A DNA stretch of 43,864 nucleotides from JANXAZ01 sp964504655 (GTDB lineage: Bacteria > Pseudomonadota > Alphaproteobacteria > Geminicoccales > Geminicoccaceae): assembly GCA_964504655.1 (NCBI GenBank), contig CAZDFD010000032.1, forward strand, positions 1 to 43,864. The letters run 5' to 3'. Shown here one piece after another: positions 7,900 to 16,205 of the stretch (positions are counted from its first letter, which is position 1; each line of letters begins with the position of its first letter). The notes below the pieces were generated by a model. It did not search any database, had not been told where the DNA came from, and worked only from the letters and a program-made list of their open reading frames with translations. The translations under genes and the position numbers were made by a program.

Positions 7900-9234
7900 A
7901 TGCTCGATCTCGAGCCCACCGAGGCGCTCCGCCCTCCAAGTACCGACGACCCTGCGCGGTCCGCTCCGGCCGGCCTTCCGGCCGTCGCGCGCGCCGCCCG
8001 GTCGCTGCCGCCCGGCGCCCAGGCCCAGGCGGCCCGGCCGCGGCGGCGCGAATCGTTTCCGATGGGCCCGCAGAGCCTCGCCTTCAAGCGGCGGCTGTTC
8101 CCCGAGGCCGGCCGTGCGGAGTGGGACGACTGGCGCTGGCAGGCGCGCAACCGCCTGCGCACGCTGGCCCAGCTCGAGCGCGCCTTCGCCCTGAGCGAGG
8201 ACGAGCGCGCCGCGGTCCGCCGCCACCAGGGCGCCCTGCCGGTGGGCATCACCCCCTACTATGCCGGCCTGATGGGCCGCGACGATCCCATGGAGCCGCT
8301 GCGCCGCACCCACGTCCCGGTCGGCGACGAGTACGTCCGTTCGCCCGGCGAGGCCGACGATCCCCTGGGCGAGGACCACGACGCCGCGGTCCCGGGCCTC
8401 GTCCACCGCTATCCCGACCGCGTGCTGTTCCTCGCGACCGGCTTCTGCTCGACCTACTGCCGCTACTGCACCCGCTCGCGGATGGTCGGCGAGACCGGCG
8501 GCGAGTACCACTTCGCCTACGCCCAGTGGGAGAAGGCGCTCGCCTACATCGAGGCGACCCCGGCGATCCGCGACGTGCTGATCTCGGGCGGCGATCCCCT
8601 GACCCTCGGCGACGACAAGCTCGACTGGCTCCTCGGCCGGCTCAAGGCCATCCGCCACGTCGAGTTCGTGCGGATCGGCACCAAGGTCCCGGTGGTCCTC
8701 CCGCAACGGGTCACCCGCGGCCTCGTGGCGGTGCTGCGCCGCCACCGCCCGATCTGGATGAGCCTGCACTTCACCCACCCGAAGGAGCTCACCCCCGAGG
8801 TCGCCGAGGCCTGCGACCGGCTGGCCGATGCGGGCGTGCCGCTCGGCTCGCAGACCGTGCTCTTGAAGGGCGTCAACGACGAGGTCGCGACGCTCGAGGC
8901 GCTCTTCCACGGCCTCCTGCGCAACCGGGTGCGGCCCTACTATCTCTACCAGTGCGACCCGATCACGGGCTCGGCGCACTTCCGCACGCCGGTCGAGAAG
9001 GGGCTCGAGATCATCGAGGGCCTGCGCGGCCACACCTCGGGCTACGCGGTCCCGAGCTACGTGATCGACGCGCCCGGCGGCGGCGGCAAGATCCCGCTCC
9101 TGCCCGACTATCTGGTCGGCCGCGACGGCGACGACCTGCTCCTGCGCAACTACGAGGGCCGGCTGTTCCGCTACCGCGACCCGGGCGGCCGGGTCGGCCG
9201 GGCGCTCGGCGAGGGGAGGGCGGTGGCGTGCTGA
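7900..9234 (+). CDS. kamA: Lysine 2,3-aminomutase-type radical SAM/PLP enzyme
   Basis: A 444-residue member of the KamA family, predicted to convert L-lysine to beta-lysine with a 4Fe-4S cluster, SAM and PLP. The radical SAM cysteines are C183-STY-C187-RY-C190. The PLP lysine is K397 in APGGGGKIP. D353 (YQCD) and D390 (IDAPGGGG) stand 37 residues apart and 7 before the PLP lysine. This is the spacing of the two Asp that hold the lysine side-chain amine in the clostridial enzyme; glutamate mutases lack them. The first 55 residues are an Arg/Ala/Pro-rich extension, making it longer than the usual 416 or so. The ATG at 7900 has GGGAG upstream; an internal ATG at 8062 has no ribosome site. It leads a six-gene coupled operon, overlapping the next gene by 7 bp. 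Confidence 0.92.
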   Translation: MLDLEPTEALRPPSTDDPARSAPAGLPAVARAARSLPPGAQAQAARPRRRESFPMGPQSLAFKRRLFPEAGRAEWDDWRWQARNRLRTLAQLERAFALSEDERAAVRRHQGALPVGITPYYAGLMGRDDPMEPLRRTHVPVGDEYVRSPGEADDPLGEDHDAAVPGLVHRYPDRVLFLATGFCSTYCRYCTRSRMVGETGGEYHFAYAQWEKALAYIEATPAIRDVLISGGDPLTLGDDKLDWLLGRLKAIRHVEFVRIGTKVPVVLPQRVTRGLVAVLRRHRPIWMSLHFTHPKELTPEVAEACDRLADAGVPLGSQTVLLKGVNDEVATLEALFHGLLRNRVRPYYLYQCDPITGSAHFRTPVEKGLEIIEGLRGHTSGYAVPSYVIDAPGGGGKIPLLPDYLVGRDGDDLLLRNYEGRLFRYRDPGGRVGRALGEGRAVAC

Positions 9235-10238
9235 TCGGCCTCGCCTACGATCTGCGCGACGACTACCGGGCGCTCGGCTTCAGCGAGGAGCAGGTGGCCG
9301 AGTTCGACAGCGCCGAGACGATCGCCGAGCTCGAGGCGGCGCTCGTCCGCCTCGGCCACCGGGTCGATCGGATCGGCCACGTCCGCAGGCTCGCCGAGCG
9401 GCTCGTGGCGGGCGCGCGCTGGGACCTCGTCTTCAACATCTGCGAGGGCGTCGCCGGTCGCGCCCGCGAGGCCCAGGTCCCGGCCCTCCTCGAAGCCTTC
9501 GACCAGCCCTACACCTTCGCCGACCCCCTGGTGATGGCGGCCACCCTCGACAAGGCCGTGGCCAAGCGGCTGGTGCGCGACCACGGGCTCGCCACCGCGC
9601 CCTTCGCGCTGGTCGCGCGCGCCGCCGAGGTGGCCGCGGTCGAGCTGCCCTTCCCGCTGTTCGTCAAGCCCGTCGCCGAGGGCACCGGCAAGGGGGTCGG
9701 GCCGACCTCGCTGGTGCGCTCGCGCGCCGAGCTCGAGCGGAGCTGCCGCGCGCTGCTCGCCCGCTTCGCCCAGCCGGTGCTGGTCGAGACCTTCCTGCCC
9801 GGCCGCGAGTTCACGGTCGGCATCGTCGGCAGCGGTGCCGCGGCCCGGGCGATCGGCACGCTCGAGGTCGAGCTCCTGCCCGGCGCCGAGCCCGGCGTCT
9901 ATTCCTACACCAACAAGGAGCGCTGCGAGGAGCTGGTCCGCTACCACCTGGTCGACGACGCCGAGGCGCGCGCCGCGGCGGCCCTCGCGCTCGACGCCTA
10001 CCGGGCGCTCGACTGCCGCGACGCCGGCCGGGTCGACCTGCGCAGCGACGGCGCCGGCCGGCCCCACTTCCTCGAGGTCAACCCCCTGGCCGGCCTGCAC
10101 CCGACCCATTCCGATCTGCCCATCGTGGCGGGCCTGGCCGGGCTCGGCTACGACGCCCTGATCGGTGCCATCCTGGCCTCGGCCGCGGCCCGCGCCGGGC
10201 TCGAGGAGGGGCGCGTCCGGCGGCGCCGGGCGGGTTGA
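9228..10238 (+). CDS. ATP-grasp ligase, D-Ala-D-Ala ligase-like (first of two)
   Basis: A 336-residue ATP-grasp enzyme predicted to join a carboxylate to an amine through an acyl-phosphate. The N-terminal domain has FNICEG, EAQVPALLE and YTFADPLVMAATLDKAVAKR, as in Ddl-like proteins. The ATP-grasp core shows LFVKPVAEGTGKGVG (Lys and glycine loop), VETFLPGREFTVG, the metal-binding RVDLR and LEVNPLAGLHP, with HSDLP near the end. The GTG start at 9228 overlaps the aminomutase stop and has GAGGGGAGGG just upstream, indicating translational coupling. The genuine cell-wall Ddl normally sits with mur genes, so this copy probably serves a dedicated pathway, with beta-lysine a likely substrate. The substrate is inferred only. 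Confidence 0.88.
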   Translation: MLIGLAYDLRDDYRALGFSEEQVAEFDSAETIAELEAALVRLGHRVDRIGHVRRLAERLVAGARWDLVFNICEGVAGRAREAQVPALLEAFDQPYTFADPLVMAATLDKAVAKRLVRDHGLATAPFALVARAAEVAAVELPFPLFVKPVAEGTGKGVGPTSLVRSRAELERSCRALLARFAQPVLVETFLPGREFTVGIVGSGAAARAIGTLEVELLPGAEPGVYSYTNKERCEELVRYHLVDDAEARAAAALALDAYRALDCRDAGRVDLRSDGAGRPHFLEVNPLAGLHPTHSDLPIVAGLAGLGYDALIGAILASAAARAGLEEGRVRRRRAG

Positions 10239-10242
10239 GCCG

Positions 10243-11271
10243 ATGCGGCCGCGCGCCCTCCTCCTGCACGGGGTGCTCGATCCCGGCGGGCGGCCGGACG
10301 AGGCCGACACGCTCGTGCAGGTGCGCGAGATCGGCGCCCGGCTGGCCGATCTCGGCTTCGCCACGGCCGAGCTCGGCCTCGGCCTCGACCTCCGGCCGCT
10401 GCGGGCGCTCGCCCGGCGGCCGCCGGAGATCGTCTTCTACCTGGTCGAGGCGCTCGACGGGCGGGCGGCGCTGCAGCATCTGCCGGCGGCGATCCTCGAG
10501 GCCGCGGGCGTGCGCTTCACCGGCGCGCCGGCCGCGGCCCTCCAGCTCACCACCGACAAGCTCGCCGCCAAGCGGCTGCTGCGCCGCGCCGGGCTGCCGA
10601 CCCCGGACTGGGTGGTCGACGGCGCCGCGGCCGATCCGGAGCGGCTGTGGATCGTCAAGGCGGTCGACGAGGACGCCTCGCTCGGCCTCGACCCGGGCTC
10701 GGTGGTGCCGGGCGACCGGGTCGCCGAGCGGCTGGCCCGCTGCCGGGCGCGGCACGGCGGCCGCTGGTTCGCCGAGGCCTTTCTCGACGGCCGCGAGTTC
10801 AACCTGGCGCTGCTCGAGCGGGCCGGCGGGCCCGAGCTCCTGCCGATCGGCGAGATCGACTTCACCGCCTATCCCCGCGACCGGCCGCGGATCGTCGACT
10901 ACGACGCCAAATGGACCCCGGGCTCGCCCAGCTACGAGACCACGCCGCGGATCTTCGCGCCGCGCCCGGGCGACGGCCGGCTCCGGCGCGAGCTCGCCGA
11001 GCTCGCGCTCGAGACCTGGCGGCTGTTCGGGCTGCGCGGCTACGCCCGGGTCGACCTCCGGCTCGACGCCGCCGGCCGGCCCTGGATCCTCGAGGTCAAC
11101 GCCAATCCGTGCCTGTCCGCCGACGCCGGCTACGTGGCCGCGCTCGAGGAGGCCGGGCTCGACCAGGGCACCGGGGTGGCGCGGATCCTCGAGGCCGCCG
11201 GGGCGGTGCTGCCGGCCGTGGCGCCGGCCGGCGCCCGGATGCGCCGGCCGGAGCGGGTCGGGGCGGGCTAG
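10243..11271 (+). CDS. ATP-grasp ligase (second of two)
   Basis: A 342-residue ATP-grasp protein distantly related to its upstream neighbour. Motifs in order: FYLVEALDGR, LTTDKLAAKRLLRRAGLPTP, IVKAVDEDASLGL in the nucleotide-binding lobe, FAEAFLDGREFN, the IGEIDF and YDAKW strands, RVDLR and LEVNANPCLSADAGY. The metal-binding Asp and Glu-x-Asn are kept. The ATG at 10243 lies 4 bp after the previous stop. Two different ATP-grasp ligases in one operon suggest two successive amide bonds, hence a dipeptide- or tripeptide-like product. The N-terminal region is shorter than in the first ligase and the substrates are not predictable by eye. Confidence 0.86.
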   Translation: MRPRALLLHGVLDPGGRPDEADTLVQVREIGARLADLGFATAELGLGLDLRPLRALARRPPEIVFYLVEALDGRAALQHLPAAILEAAGVRFTGAPAAALQLTTDKLAAKRLLRRAGLPTPDWVVDGAAADPERLWIVKAVDEDASLGLDPGSVVPGDRVAERLARCRARHGGRWFAEAFLDGREFNLALLERAGGPELLPIGEIDFTAYPRDRPRIVDYDAKWTPGSPSYETTPRIFAPRPGDGRLRRELAELALETWRLFGLRGYARVDLRLDAAGRPWILEVNANPCLSADAGYVAALEEAGLDQGTGVARILEAAGAVLPAVAPAGARMRRPERVGAG

Positions 11272-11273
11272 GC

Positions 11274-11792
11274 GTGCCAGGCCGCCCGGCCCGAACCGCG
11301 CCGCCCGCGGCGCGCTGGCGCTGGCGCGACCGGCCCCGCCCGGCCGACGCCCCGGCGGTGGCGGATCTCGTCGCCGCGACCGGCCTGTTCCGCCCGGCCG
11401 AGGTGGCGATCGCCCGCGAGCTGGTCCTGGCGGCGCTCGAGCGGGGTGCGGCCTCGGGCTACCGGTTCCTCCTGGCCGACGACGCAAGCGGGCTCGCCGG
11501 ATACGCCTGCTACGGCCCGATCGACGGCACGGAGGCGAGCTTCGACCTCTACTGGATCGCGGTCCGCCCGGACCTCCAGGGCCGCGGCCTCGGCAGCGCC
11601 CTCCTCGGCGACGCCGAGGCGCGGATCGCCGCGGCCGGCGGCCGGCGGATCTATGTCGAGACCTCGACCACCGCCGCCTACGCCGCCACCCGAGCCTTCT
11701 ACGCCGCCCGCGGCTACCGCCTGGAGGCGACCCTCGAGGGCTTCTACGCCCCGGGCGACGGCAAGGCGATCCTGGTCAAGGTGCTGCCGTGA
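11274..11792 (+). CDS. GNAT-family N-acetyltransferase
   Basis: A 172-residue single-domain GNAT. The acetyl-CoA pyrophosphate loop is VRPDLQGRGLGSALL, preceded by the FDLYWIAV strand and followed by IYVETSTTAAYAATRAFYAARGY, a standard motif-B arrangement. The start is a GTG at 11274, 2 bp after the previous stop. It overlaps the next gene by 4 bp (GTGA). Beta-lysine acetyltransferases of the AblB type are larger, so I do not equate it with AblB, but acetylation of an amine on a beta-lysine-derived product is a reasonable role in this context. Confidence 0.88.
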   Translation: MPGRPARTAPPAARWRWRDRPRPADAPAVADLVAATGLFRPAEVAIARELVLAALERGAASGYRFLLADDASGLAGYACYGPIDGTEASFDLYWIAVRPDLQGRGLGSALLGDAEARIAAAGGRRIYVETSTTAAYAATRAFYAARGYRLEATLEGFYAPGDGKAILVKVLP

Positions 11793-12166
11793 GGGACGGG
11801 CGCGTCGCGGTCGAGCCGGTCGCCGGCAAGGGCCTGGGCGTGCGGCTGCGGGAGCCGGTCGCGGCGGGCGAGCCGCTCGCCGTGGCGGCGGTGTTCGAGC
11901 TGGCGCCCGAGGACGTTCCGCTGATCGAGCGGACCGCCTTCCGCCACCACTACTTCGTCCATCCGGAGCGGGACGGGGAGGGCGTGATCGTGCTCGGCTG
12001 GCTGACCTTCTGCAATCACAGCGCCGATCCGAGCCTGACGCTCGACTGGCAGCGGGCCCCCTTCGGCCTGTGGACCGTGACCGTGCGCGCCGCCCGCGCG
12101 CTCGCCGCCGGGGAGGAGCTCACCATCGACTACAACTGCGAGCTCTGGTTCGAGGCCCGGCCGTGA
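11789..12166 (+). CDS. Minimal SET-domain protein (first of tandem pair)
   Basis: A 125-residue protein that is little more than a SET domain, the fold of SAM-dependent lysine methyltransferases. Visible are GKGLGVRL in the GxG region, CNHS at 75-78 (the NH-x-C-x-P-N-like SAM-binding knot motif, here NHSADPS) and GEELTIDYN at 108-116, holding the catalytic Tyr. No pre-SET or post-SET cysteine clusters or targeting domains are present. The GTG start overlaps the GNAT stop by 4 bp. Its tandem neighbour is a divergent paralogue sharing the ERTAF/NRTAL and DYN-x-x-LWF blocks. The likely substrate is a small lysine-like amine or a partner protein of the operon; histone-type targets are not expected. 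Confidence 0.83.
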   Translation: MRDGRVAVEPVAGKGLGVRLREPVAAGEPLAVAAVFELAPEDVPLIERTAFRHHYFVHPERDGEGVIVLGWLTFCNHSADPSLTLDWQRAPFGLWTVTVRAARALAAGEELTIDYNCELWFEARP

Positions 12167-12576
12167 CGCGGCCGCGGCTGCGCCGGTCGGTGCTGGCCCT
12201 GCCCGGCACGCCGCTCGAGGTGCGCGCGGTGCCCGGCAAAGGCCGCGGCGTCTTCGCCCGCCGCGCCGTCGCCGCCGGCCGCCGGCTGTGCCGCTGCCCG
12301 ACGATCGCGCTCGCCGCCGCCGACTGCGCGCACCTCAACCGCACCGCCCTCGCCAAGCACTTCTTCACGGGCGATCGGGAGGCGTTCGAGGCCTGGCTCG
12401 GGCTCGGGCCGCTCACCCTCGTCAATCACGGCGTGCCCGCCAACGCCGACTGGCGCTACGTCGACGGCGGCCCGCTCGGCTGCCTGATCGACCTCGTGGC
12501 GCTGCGCCCGATCGCGCCCGGCGAGGAGGTCACGATCGACTACAACACGCCGCTCTGGTTCGACCCGGTCGCCTGA
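12163..12576 (+). CDS. Minimal SET-domain protein (second of tandem pair)
   Basis: A 137-residue SET-domain protein closing the operon. Key blocks are GKGRGVFARRAV, LNRTALAKHFF, LVNHGVPAN (Asn-His at 88-89) and GEEVTIDYN at 120-128, followed by LWF. It starts with a GTG overlapping the previous stop by 4 bp. Compared with the first copy it has an insertion between the HFF block and the NH motif. Its last 37 bp overlap the 3' end of the convergent DUF1850 gene. Retention of both SAM-binding and catalytic motifs in both copies argues that both are active and not redundant. Substrate unknown. Confidence 0.83.
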   Translation: MTRPRLRRSVLALPGTPLEVRAVPGKGRGVFARRAVAAGRRLCRCPTIALAAADCAHLNRTALAKHFFTGDREAFEAWLGLGPLTLVNHGVPANADWRYVDGGPLGCLIDLVALRPIAPGEEVTIDYNTPLWFDPVA

Positions 12577-13031
12577 GCCGGCGCTGCGGGGGACCCGGGG
12601 GCGGACCCGGCGGCCGTTCCGGAGGCCGAGCCGAGGGCGGACCCGGGAGCCGGATCGGGCGGCGGGTCCGGGCAGGGGAAGAGCGCCACCGGGCCCTCGC
12701 CGCCGGGCAGCACCCGGCCGAGCGGCCGGCAGCCCTCGGGCGTGCACAGCCGCCAGTCCTCGAGGCCCGGGGCGCGCGCCAGGACCAGCCGCGCAACCGC
12801 CGCCGGGTCCGGGCGCCAGCGCCAGGCGCCGTCCAGGAGGCGGGCGCCCGGGCCCGGCTCCATGCCGGCGCCGCTGCCGCGCACCCGGCTCTCGACCAGG
12901 ACCAGACCGGCGGGCTCGACCCGCCAGTCCTCCTCCCAGGGGATGCGCTCGACCGAGTGGGTCCAGGCGAGCGTGAAGGCGGCGAGCGGCAGGCGCGCCG
13001 CCACCGCACCGGCGGCGAGGCAGAGCGCCAT
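12540..13031 (-). CDS. DUF1850 protein, accessory to TAXI-TRAP transporter
   Basis: A 163-residue protein with a hydrophobic N terminus (about residues 1-22), then the DUF1850 hallmarks LAWTHSVERIPWEEDWRV and LVLVESRVRGSGAGMEP, WRWRPDPAA and a Cys pair in WRLCTPEGC. DUF1850 genes typically follow TAXI-TRAP permeases, as here; the biochemical role is unknown. The ATG overlaps the permease TGA by one base. The C-terminal 45 residues are a Gly/Ser/Ala/Pro-rich low-complexity tail whose last codons overlap the convergent SET gene, so the true stop could be altered by read-through or an old frameshift. Confidence 0.78.
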   Translation of the reverse strand: MALCLAAGAVAARLPLAAFTLAWTHSVERIPWEEDWRVEPAGLVLVESRVRGSGAGMEPGPGARLLDGAWRWRPDPAAVARLVLARAPGLEDWRLCTPEGCRPLGRVLPGGEGPVALFPCPDPPPDPAPGSALGSASGTAAGSAPGSPAAPAQATGSNQSGVL

Positions 13032-15100
13032 CAGCCGGCCGGGGCCGCGGCCGCCGCGGCGCGCCGGCGCCGCAGGTGCAGGCCGATCGTGGCGGCGGCG
13101 AGGAGGAGGCCGGCCGGGTCGGTCCAGGGCGAGGCGGTCACGAGCAGCCCCGCCGCGAGCAGGCAGGCGGCGCGCTCGAGCGGGCCGAGCGGGCCCTTGA
13201 GGAAGCCGGTGATCGCCGCCGCCCAGAGCAGGATCCCCAAGAGCGCCTCGGCGACCACGTAGGCCACCGCCGGCAGGAAGCCGATCGCCGCCGCCATCGG
13301 GTCGCCCGGCTGCAGCATGAGGGAGGGCGCGTAGACCGCCATGAACGGGACCACGTATCCGGCCACCGCGATCCGCGTCGCGGTCAGCCCGATCCGCAGG
13401 TGCGAGACGCCCGCGATCGGTGCGGCGGCGAGTGCTGCGAGCGCCACGGGCGGGGTGAGGTCGGCCATGATGCCGAAATAGAAGACGAACATGTGGCTCA
13501 CGATCAAGGGCACGCCGAGCTCGAGCAGCGCCGGGCCGGCGATCGACGCGGTGATGATGTAGTTGGGGATGGTCGGGACGCCGGTGCCGAGCACGAGGCA
13601 GGTGAGCATGGTGAGCAGGAGGCTCGCGAAGAGCGAGCTCCGGCCGAGATCGACGATGGTGCCGGCGAGGTTGGTGGCGGCACCGGTCAGCGTGAGCGTG
13701 CCGATGATCGTGCCGACGAGCGCGCAGGCCACGCCCACCGGGAGCGCGTGGCGGGCGCCGTCGGCGAGCGCGTCGCGGGCGAGGCGGAGGGTCGGGCGGC
13801 CGTCCTGGACGAACGATGCGAGCAGGACCAGCGCCAGGACGGCGAGGGCGAGGGCGGCGATCCCGAAGCGGGCGAAGGCGGCGGCGGCGCAGCCGAGGAC
13901 GACCCAGAAGGCGAGCCGGGCGGCCGCGGCCGGCAGCGCCGCCGAGACCGGCGCTGCGAGCACCACGAGGGCGGTGAGCCCGAGCCCGACCGTGCCCGCG
14001 AAGAGCGGCGTGTAGCCGGCGAACAGCAGCCAGACCAGCGCCGCGAGCGGCACGAGCAGGTGCCAGTCGCGGCGGAGCGCCTGCACGGCGCTCGGGCAGT
14101 CCTCCGGCGGCAGGCCCAGAAGGCCGCGCCGGCCGGCCTCGAGATGCACGGTCACGAACGCGGTCGTGAAGTAGAGCACCGCCGGGATCGCCGCGGCGAT
14201 GCAGATCTCGAGGTACGGCACGCCGATCGTCTCGGCCATGATGAAGGCCACCGCACCCATCACCGGCGGCATGATCTGGCCGCCCATCGAGGCGGTGGCC
14301 TCGACCGCGCCCGCGAAGTGGGCCGGGTAGCCGAACCGCTTCATGAGCGGGATGGTGAACTGGCCGGTGGTGACGACGTTGGCCACGCCACTGCCGTTGA
14401 TGGTGCCCATCAGGCCCGAGGAGATCACCGCCACCTTGGCCGGTCCGCCGCGGCCGTGGCCGACCGTCCCCAGCGCCAGGTCGCTGAACAGGCGGATCAT
14501 CCCGGCCCGCTCGAGGAACGCGCCGAACAGGATGAACAGGAAGATGAAGCTCGAGGAGACGTAGGTCGGGACCCCGTAGATCCCCTCGGTGCCGAGGAAC
14601 ATCTGGTCGACCACCTGGCCGAGATCGAAGCCGCGATGGTCGAGCGGTGCCGGCAGGTGCTGGCCGCCGAGCGCGTAGCCGAGGAAGGCGGCGCAGAGGA
14701 TCGGCAGGGCCGGGCCGAGCAGCCGCCGCGCCGCCTCGAACACCAGCGCCACCGCGAGGACGCCGACCGCGACGTCCTGCCATTCGGGCTCGCCGGCGCG
14801 CAGGATCAGCGCCTCGTAGAAGACCCAGTGGTAGAGGCCGGTGAGGAAGCCGAGCCCGCCCAGCGCCCAGGCGAGCAGCCGGCCGCGCCCGGCCCGCTCG
14901 GCCAGGAGGGTGAAGGCCAGGAGCAAGAGGAAGCCCACGTGCACCGAGCGGACGATCTGGCTCGGCAAGGGGCTGAGCGCCGCGGTCCACAGCTGGAACG
15001 CCGAGAAGGCGAGCGCGATGCCGTAGACCGCCCGGCCGCTCCGGCCGCGGCCCCAGGCGAGGGCGGCCGGGTCGTCGCCGGCTGCGAGCCCGCGGCTCAC
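13031..15100 (-). CDS. TAXI-TRAP transporter permease, fused small and large subunits
   Basis: A 689-residue inner-membrane protein with many hydrophobic helices. The N-terminal quarter (YGIALAFSAFQLWTAAL onward) corresponds to the small four-helix subunit, and the remainder to the DctM-like subunit. The latter includes the GxxG-type segments VAVISSGLMGTINGSGVANV and AVEATASMGGQIMPPVMGA, and LVLGTGVPTIPNYI. This fused layout is normal for the TAXI branch of TRAP transporters, which take up organic acids or related solutes using an ion gradient. The start is a GTG at 15100, 13 bp after the binding-protein stop. A Gln/Ala-rich tail ends at the DUF1850 start. Confidence 0.93.
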   Translation of the reverse strand: MSRGLAAGDDPAALAWGRGRSGRAVYGIALAFSAFQLWTAALSPLPSQIVRSVHVGFLLLLAFTLLAERAGRGRLLAWALGGLGFLTGLYHWVFYEALILRAGEPEWQDVAVGVLAVALVFEAARRLLGPALPILCAAFLGYALGGQHLPAPLDHRGFDLGQVVDQMFLGTEGIYGVPTYVSSSFIFLFILFGAFLERAGMIRLFSDLALGTVGHGRGGPAKVAVISSGLMGTINGSGVANVVTTGQFTIPLMKRFGYPAHFAGAVEATASMGGQIMPPVMGAVAFIMAETIGVPYLEICIAAAIPAVLYFTTAFVTVHLEAGRRGLLGLPPEDCPSAVQALRRDWHLLVPLAALVWLLFAGYTPLFAGTVGLGLTALVVLAAPVSAALPAAAARLAFWVVLGCAAAAFARFGIAALALAVLALVLLASFVQDGRPTLRLARDALADGARHALPVGVACALVGTIIGTLTLTGAATNLAGTIVDLGRSSLFASLLLTMLTCLVLGTGVPTIPNYIITASIAGPALLELGVPLIVSHMFVFYFGIMADLTPPVALAALAAAPIAGVSHLRIGLTATRIAVAGYVVPFMAVYAPSLMLQPGDPMAAAIGFLPAVAYVVAEALLGILLWAAAITGFLKGPLGPLERAACLLAAGLLVTASPWTDPAGLLLAAATIGLHLRRRRAAAAAAPAG

Positions 15101-15113
15101 GCCGGGTGGCGGC

Positions 15114-16079
15114 TCACCGGACGAGCCCCTTCTCGCGGTAGAAGCGCTCGGCGCCCGGATGCAGCGGCACCGGCATCCCGGCGAGCGCGCTCTCGAGGCG
15201 GATCTTCCTGCCCTCGGCGTGCGCCGCGGCGAGCTGGTCGATCCCGGCGAACAGCTCGCGGGTCATCGCCTGCGCGAGCTCGTCGGAGACGCCGCTGTGG
15301 GTGACGAGGAAGTTCGGGATGGCGGCGGTCGGCACGTCGGCCTCCTGGCCGCCATACGTTCCGGCCGGGATCGTGCCCGGCTGGAACGGCGATCCGATCC
15401 GGGCCACGAGTTCGGCCGGCACCGCCACGATCGTGATCGGCACCGAGGTCGCCAGATCGCGGATCGAGGCGACGCCGAGCCCGGCCGACTGCAGGGTCGC
15501 ATCGAGCTGGCGGTTCTTCATGAGCTCGACCGATTCGGCGAACGGCAGGTACTCGACCTTGCCCAGATCGGCGTAGCCGATGCCGGCCGCGGCCAGGATC
15601 GCCCGAGCGTTGAGCTCGGTGCCGGACTTGGGCGCGCCGACCGACAGCCGCCGACCCTTGAGGTCGGCGAGCGTCTTGATGCCCGAGTCGCGGCTCGCCA
15701 CGATCTGCACGTAGTTGGGGTAGATCGCGGCCAGGCCGCGCAGCCGGTCGAGCGGCGCCTTGAAGCCGACCTCGGGGTCGCCCTTCCACGCGGCGATCAG
15801 CGAATCCCCTAGGGTGAAGGCGAGCTCGCCCTTGCCGGCCTGCAAAAGGTTGAGGTTCTCGACCGAGGCCTTGGTCGACTGCACCGAGGTGCGGATGCCG
15901 GGGATCCGCTCGCCGTAGAGCTTCCCGAGCGCCACGCCCAAGGGATAGTAGACCCCGGCGGTGCCGCCGGTGAGCAGGTTGACGAACTGCTGCGCCGCCG
16001 CGCTCCCGGCCCCGGCGAGCCCGAGCCAGAGCCCGAATCCGAGGGCGACCGACGCGACCCGGAGCCGTCGCACGCGCAT
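15114..16079 (-). CDS. TAXI-family TRAP solute-binding protein
   Basis: A 321-residue periplasmic binding protein. A signal peptide covers residues 1 to about 28 (RRLRVASVALGFGLWLGLAG, cleavage after AAA), followed by the family hallmark FVNLLTGGTAGVYYPLG that names TAXI proteins. Later come GELAFTLGDSL, LKGRRLSVGAPKSGTE and a C-terminal EKGLVR. The ATG at 16079 has a clear GGGAGG site; a GTG-type upstream start would only add hydrophilic residues before the signal peptide. It is first in a three-gene minus-strand operon with the fused permease and DUF1850 gene, and divergent from the SHGG/ThDP operon. Ligand unknown. Confidence 0.93.
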   Translation of the reverse strand: MRVRRLRVASVALGFGLWLGLAGAGSAAAQQFVNLLTGGTAGVYYPLGVALGKLYGERIPGIRTSVQSTKASVENLNLLQAGKGELAFTLGDSLIAAWKGDPEVGFKAPLDRLRGLAAIYPNYVQIVASRDSGIKTLADLKGRRLSVGAPKSGTELNARAILAAAGIGYADLGKVEYLPFAESVELMKNRQLDATLQSAGLGVASIRDLATSVPITIVAVPAELVARIGSPFQPGTIPAGTYGGQEADVPTAAIPNFLVTHSGVSDELAQAMTRELFAGIDQLAAAHAEGRKIRLESALAGMPVPLHPGAERFYREKGLVR

Positions 16080-16205
16080 GGGGGCCTCCCGTTCCTGTCC
16101 CTGGTCCGCGCTCATAACCGTGCCGATCGGTCCGGTCGAGGGGCGCTCGGCCGCGCCCGGCGCGCGGCCCCCGGCCCCGACCGCTGCGATCTTGCCTCAG
16201 AAAGG

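Noticed and set aside
13076..15304. A 742-codon plus-strand open frame opposite the TRAP permease
   Set aside because: It is antisense to a clear transporter gene, consists of Arg/Glu/Gly/His-rich text without motifs, and is a side effect of few stop codons in very GC-rich DNA.
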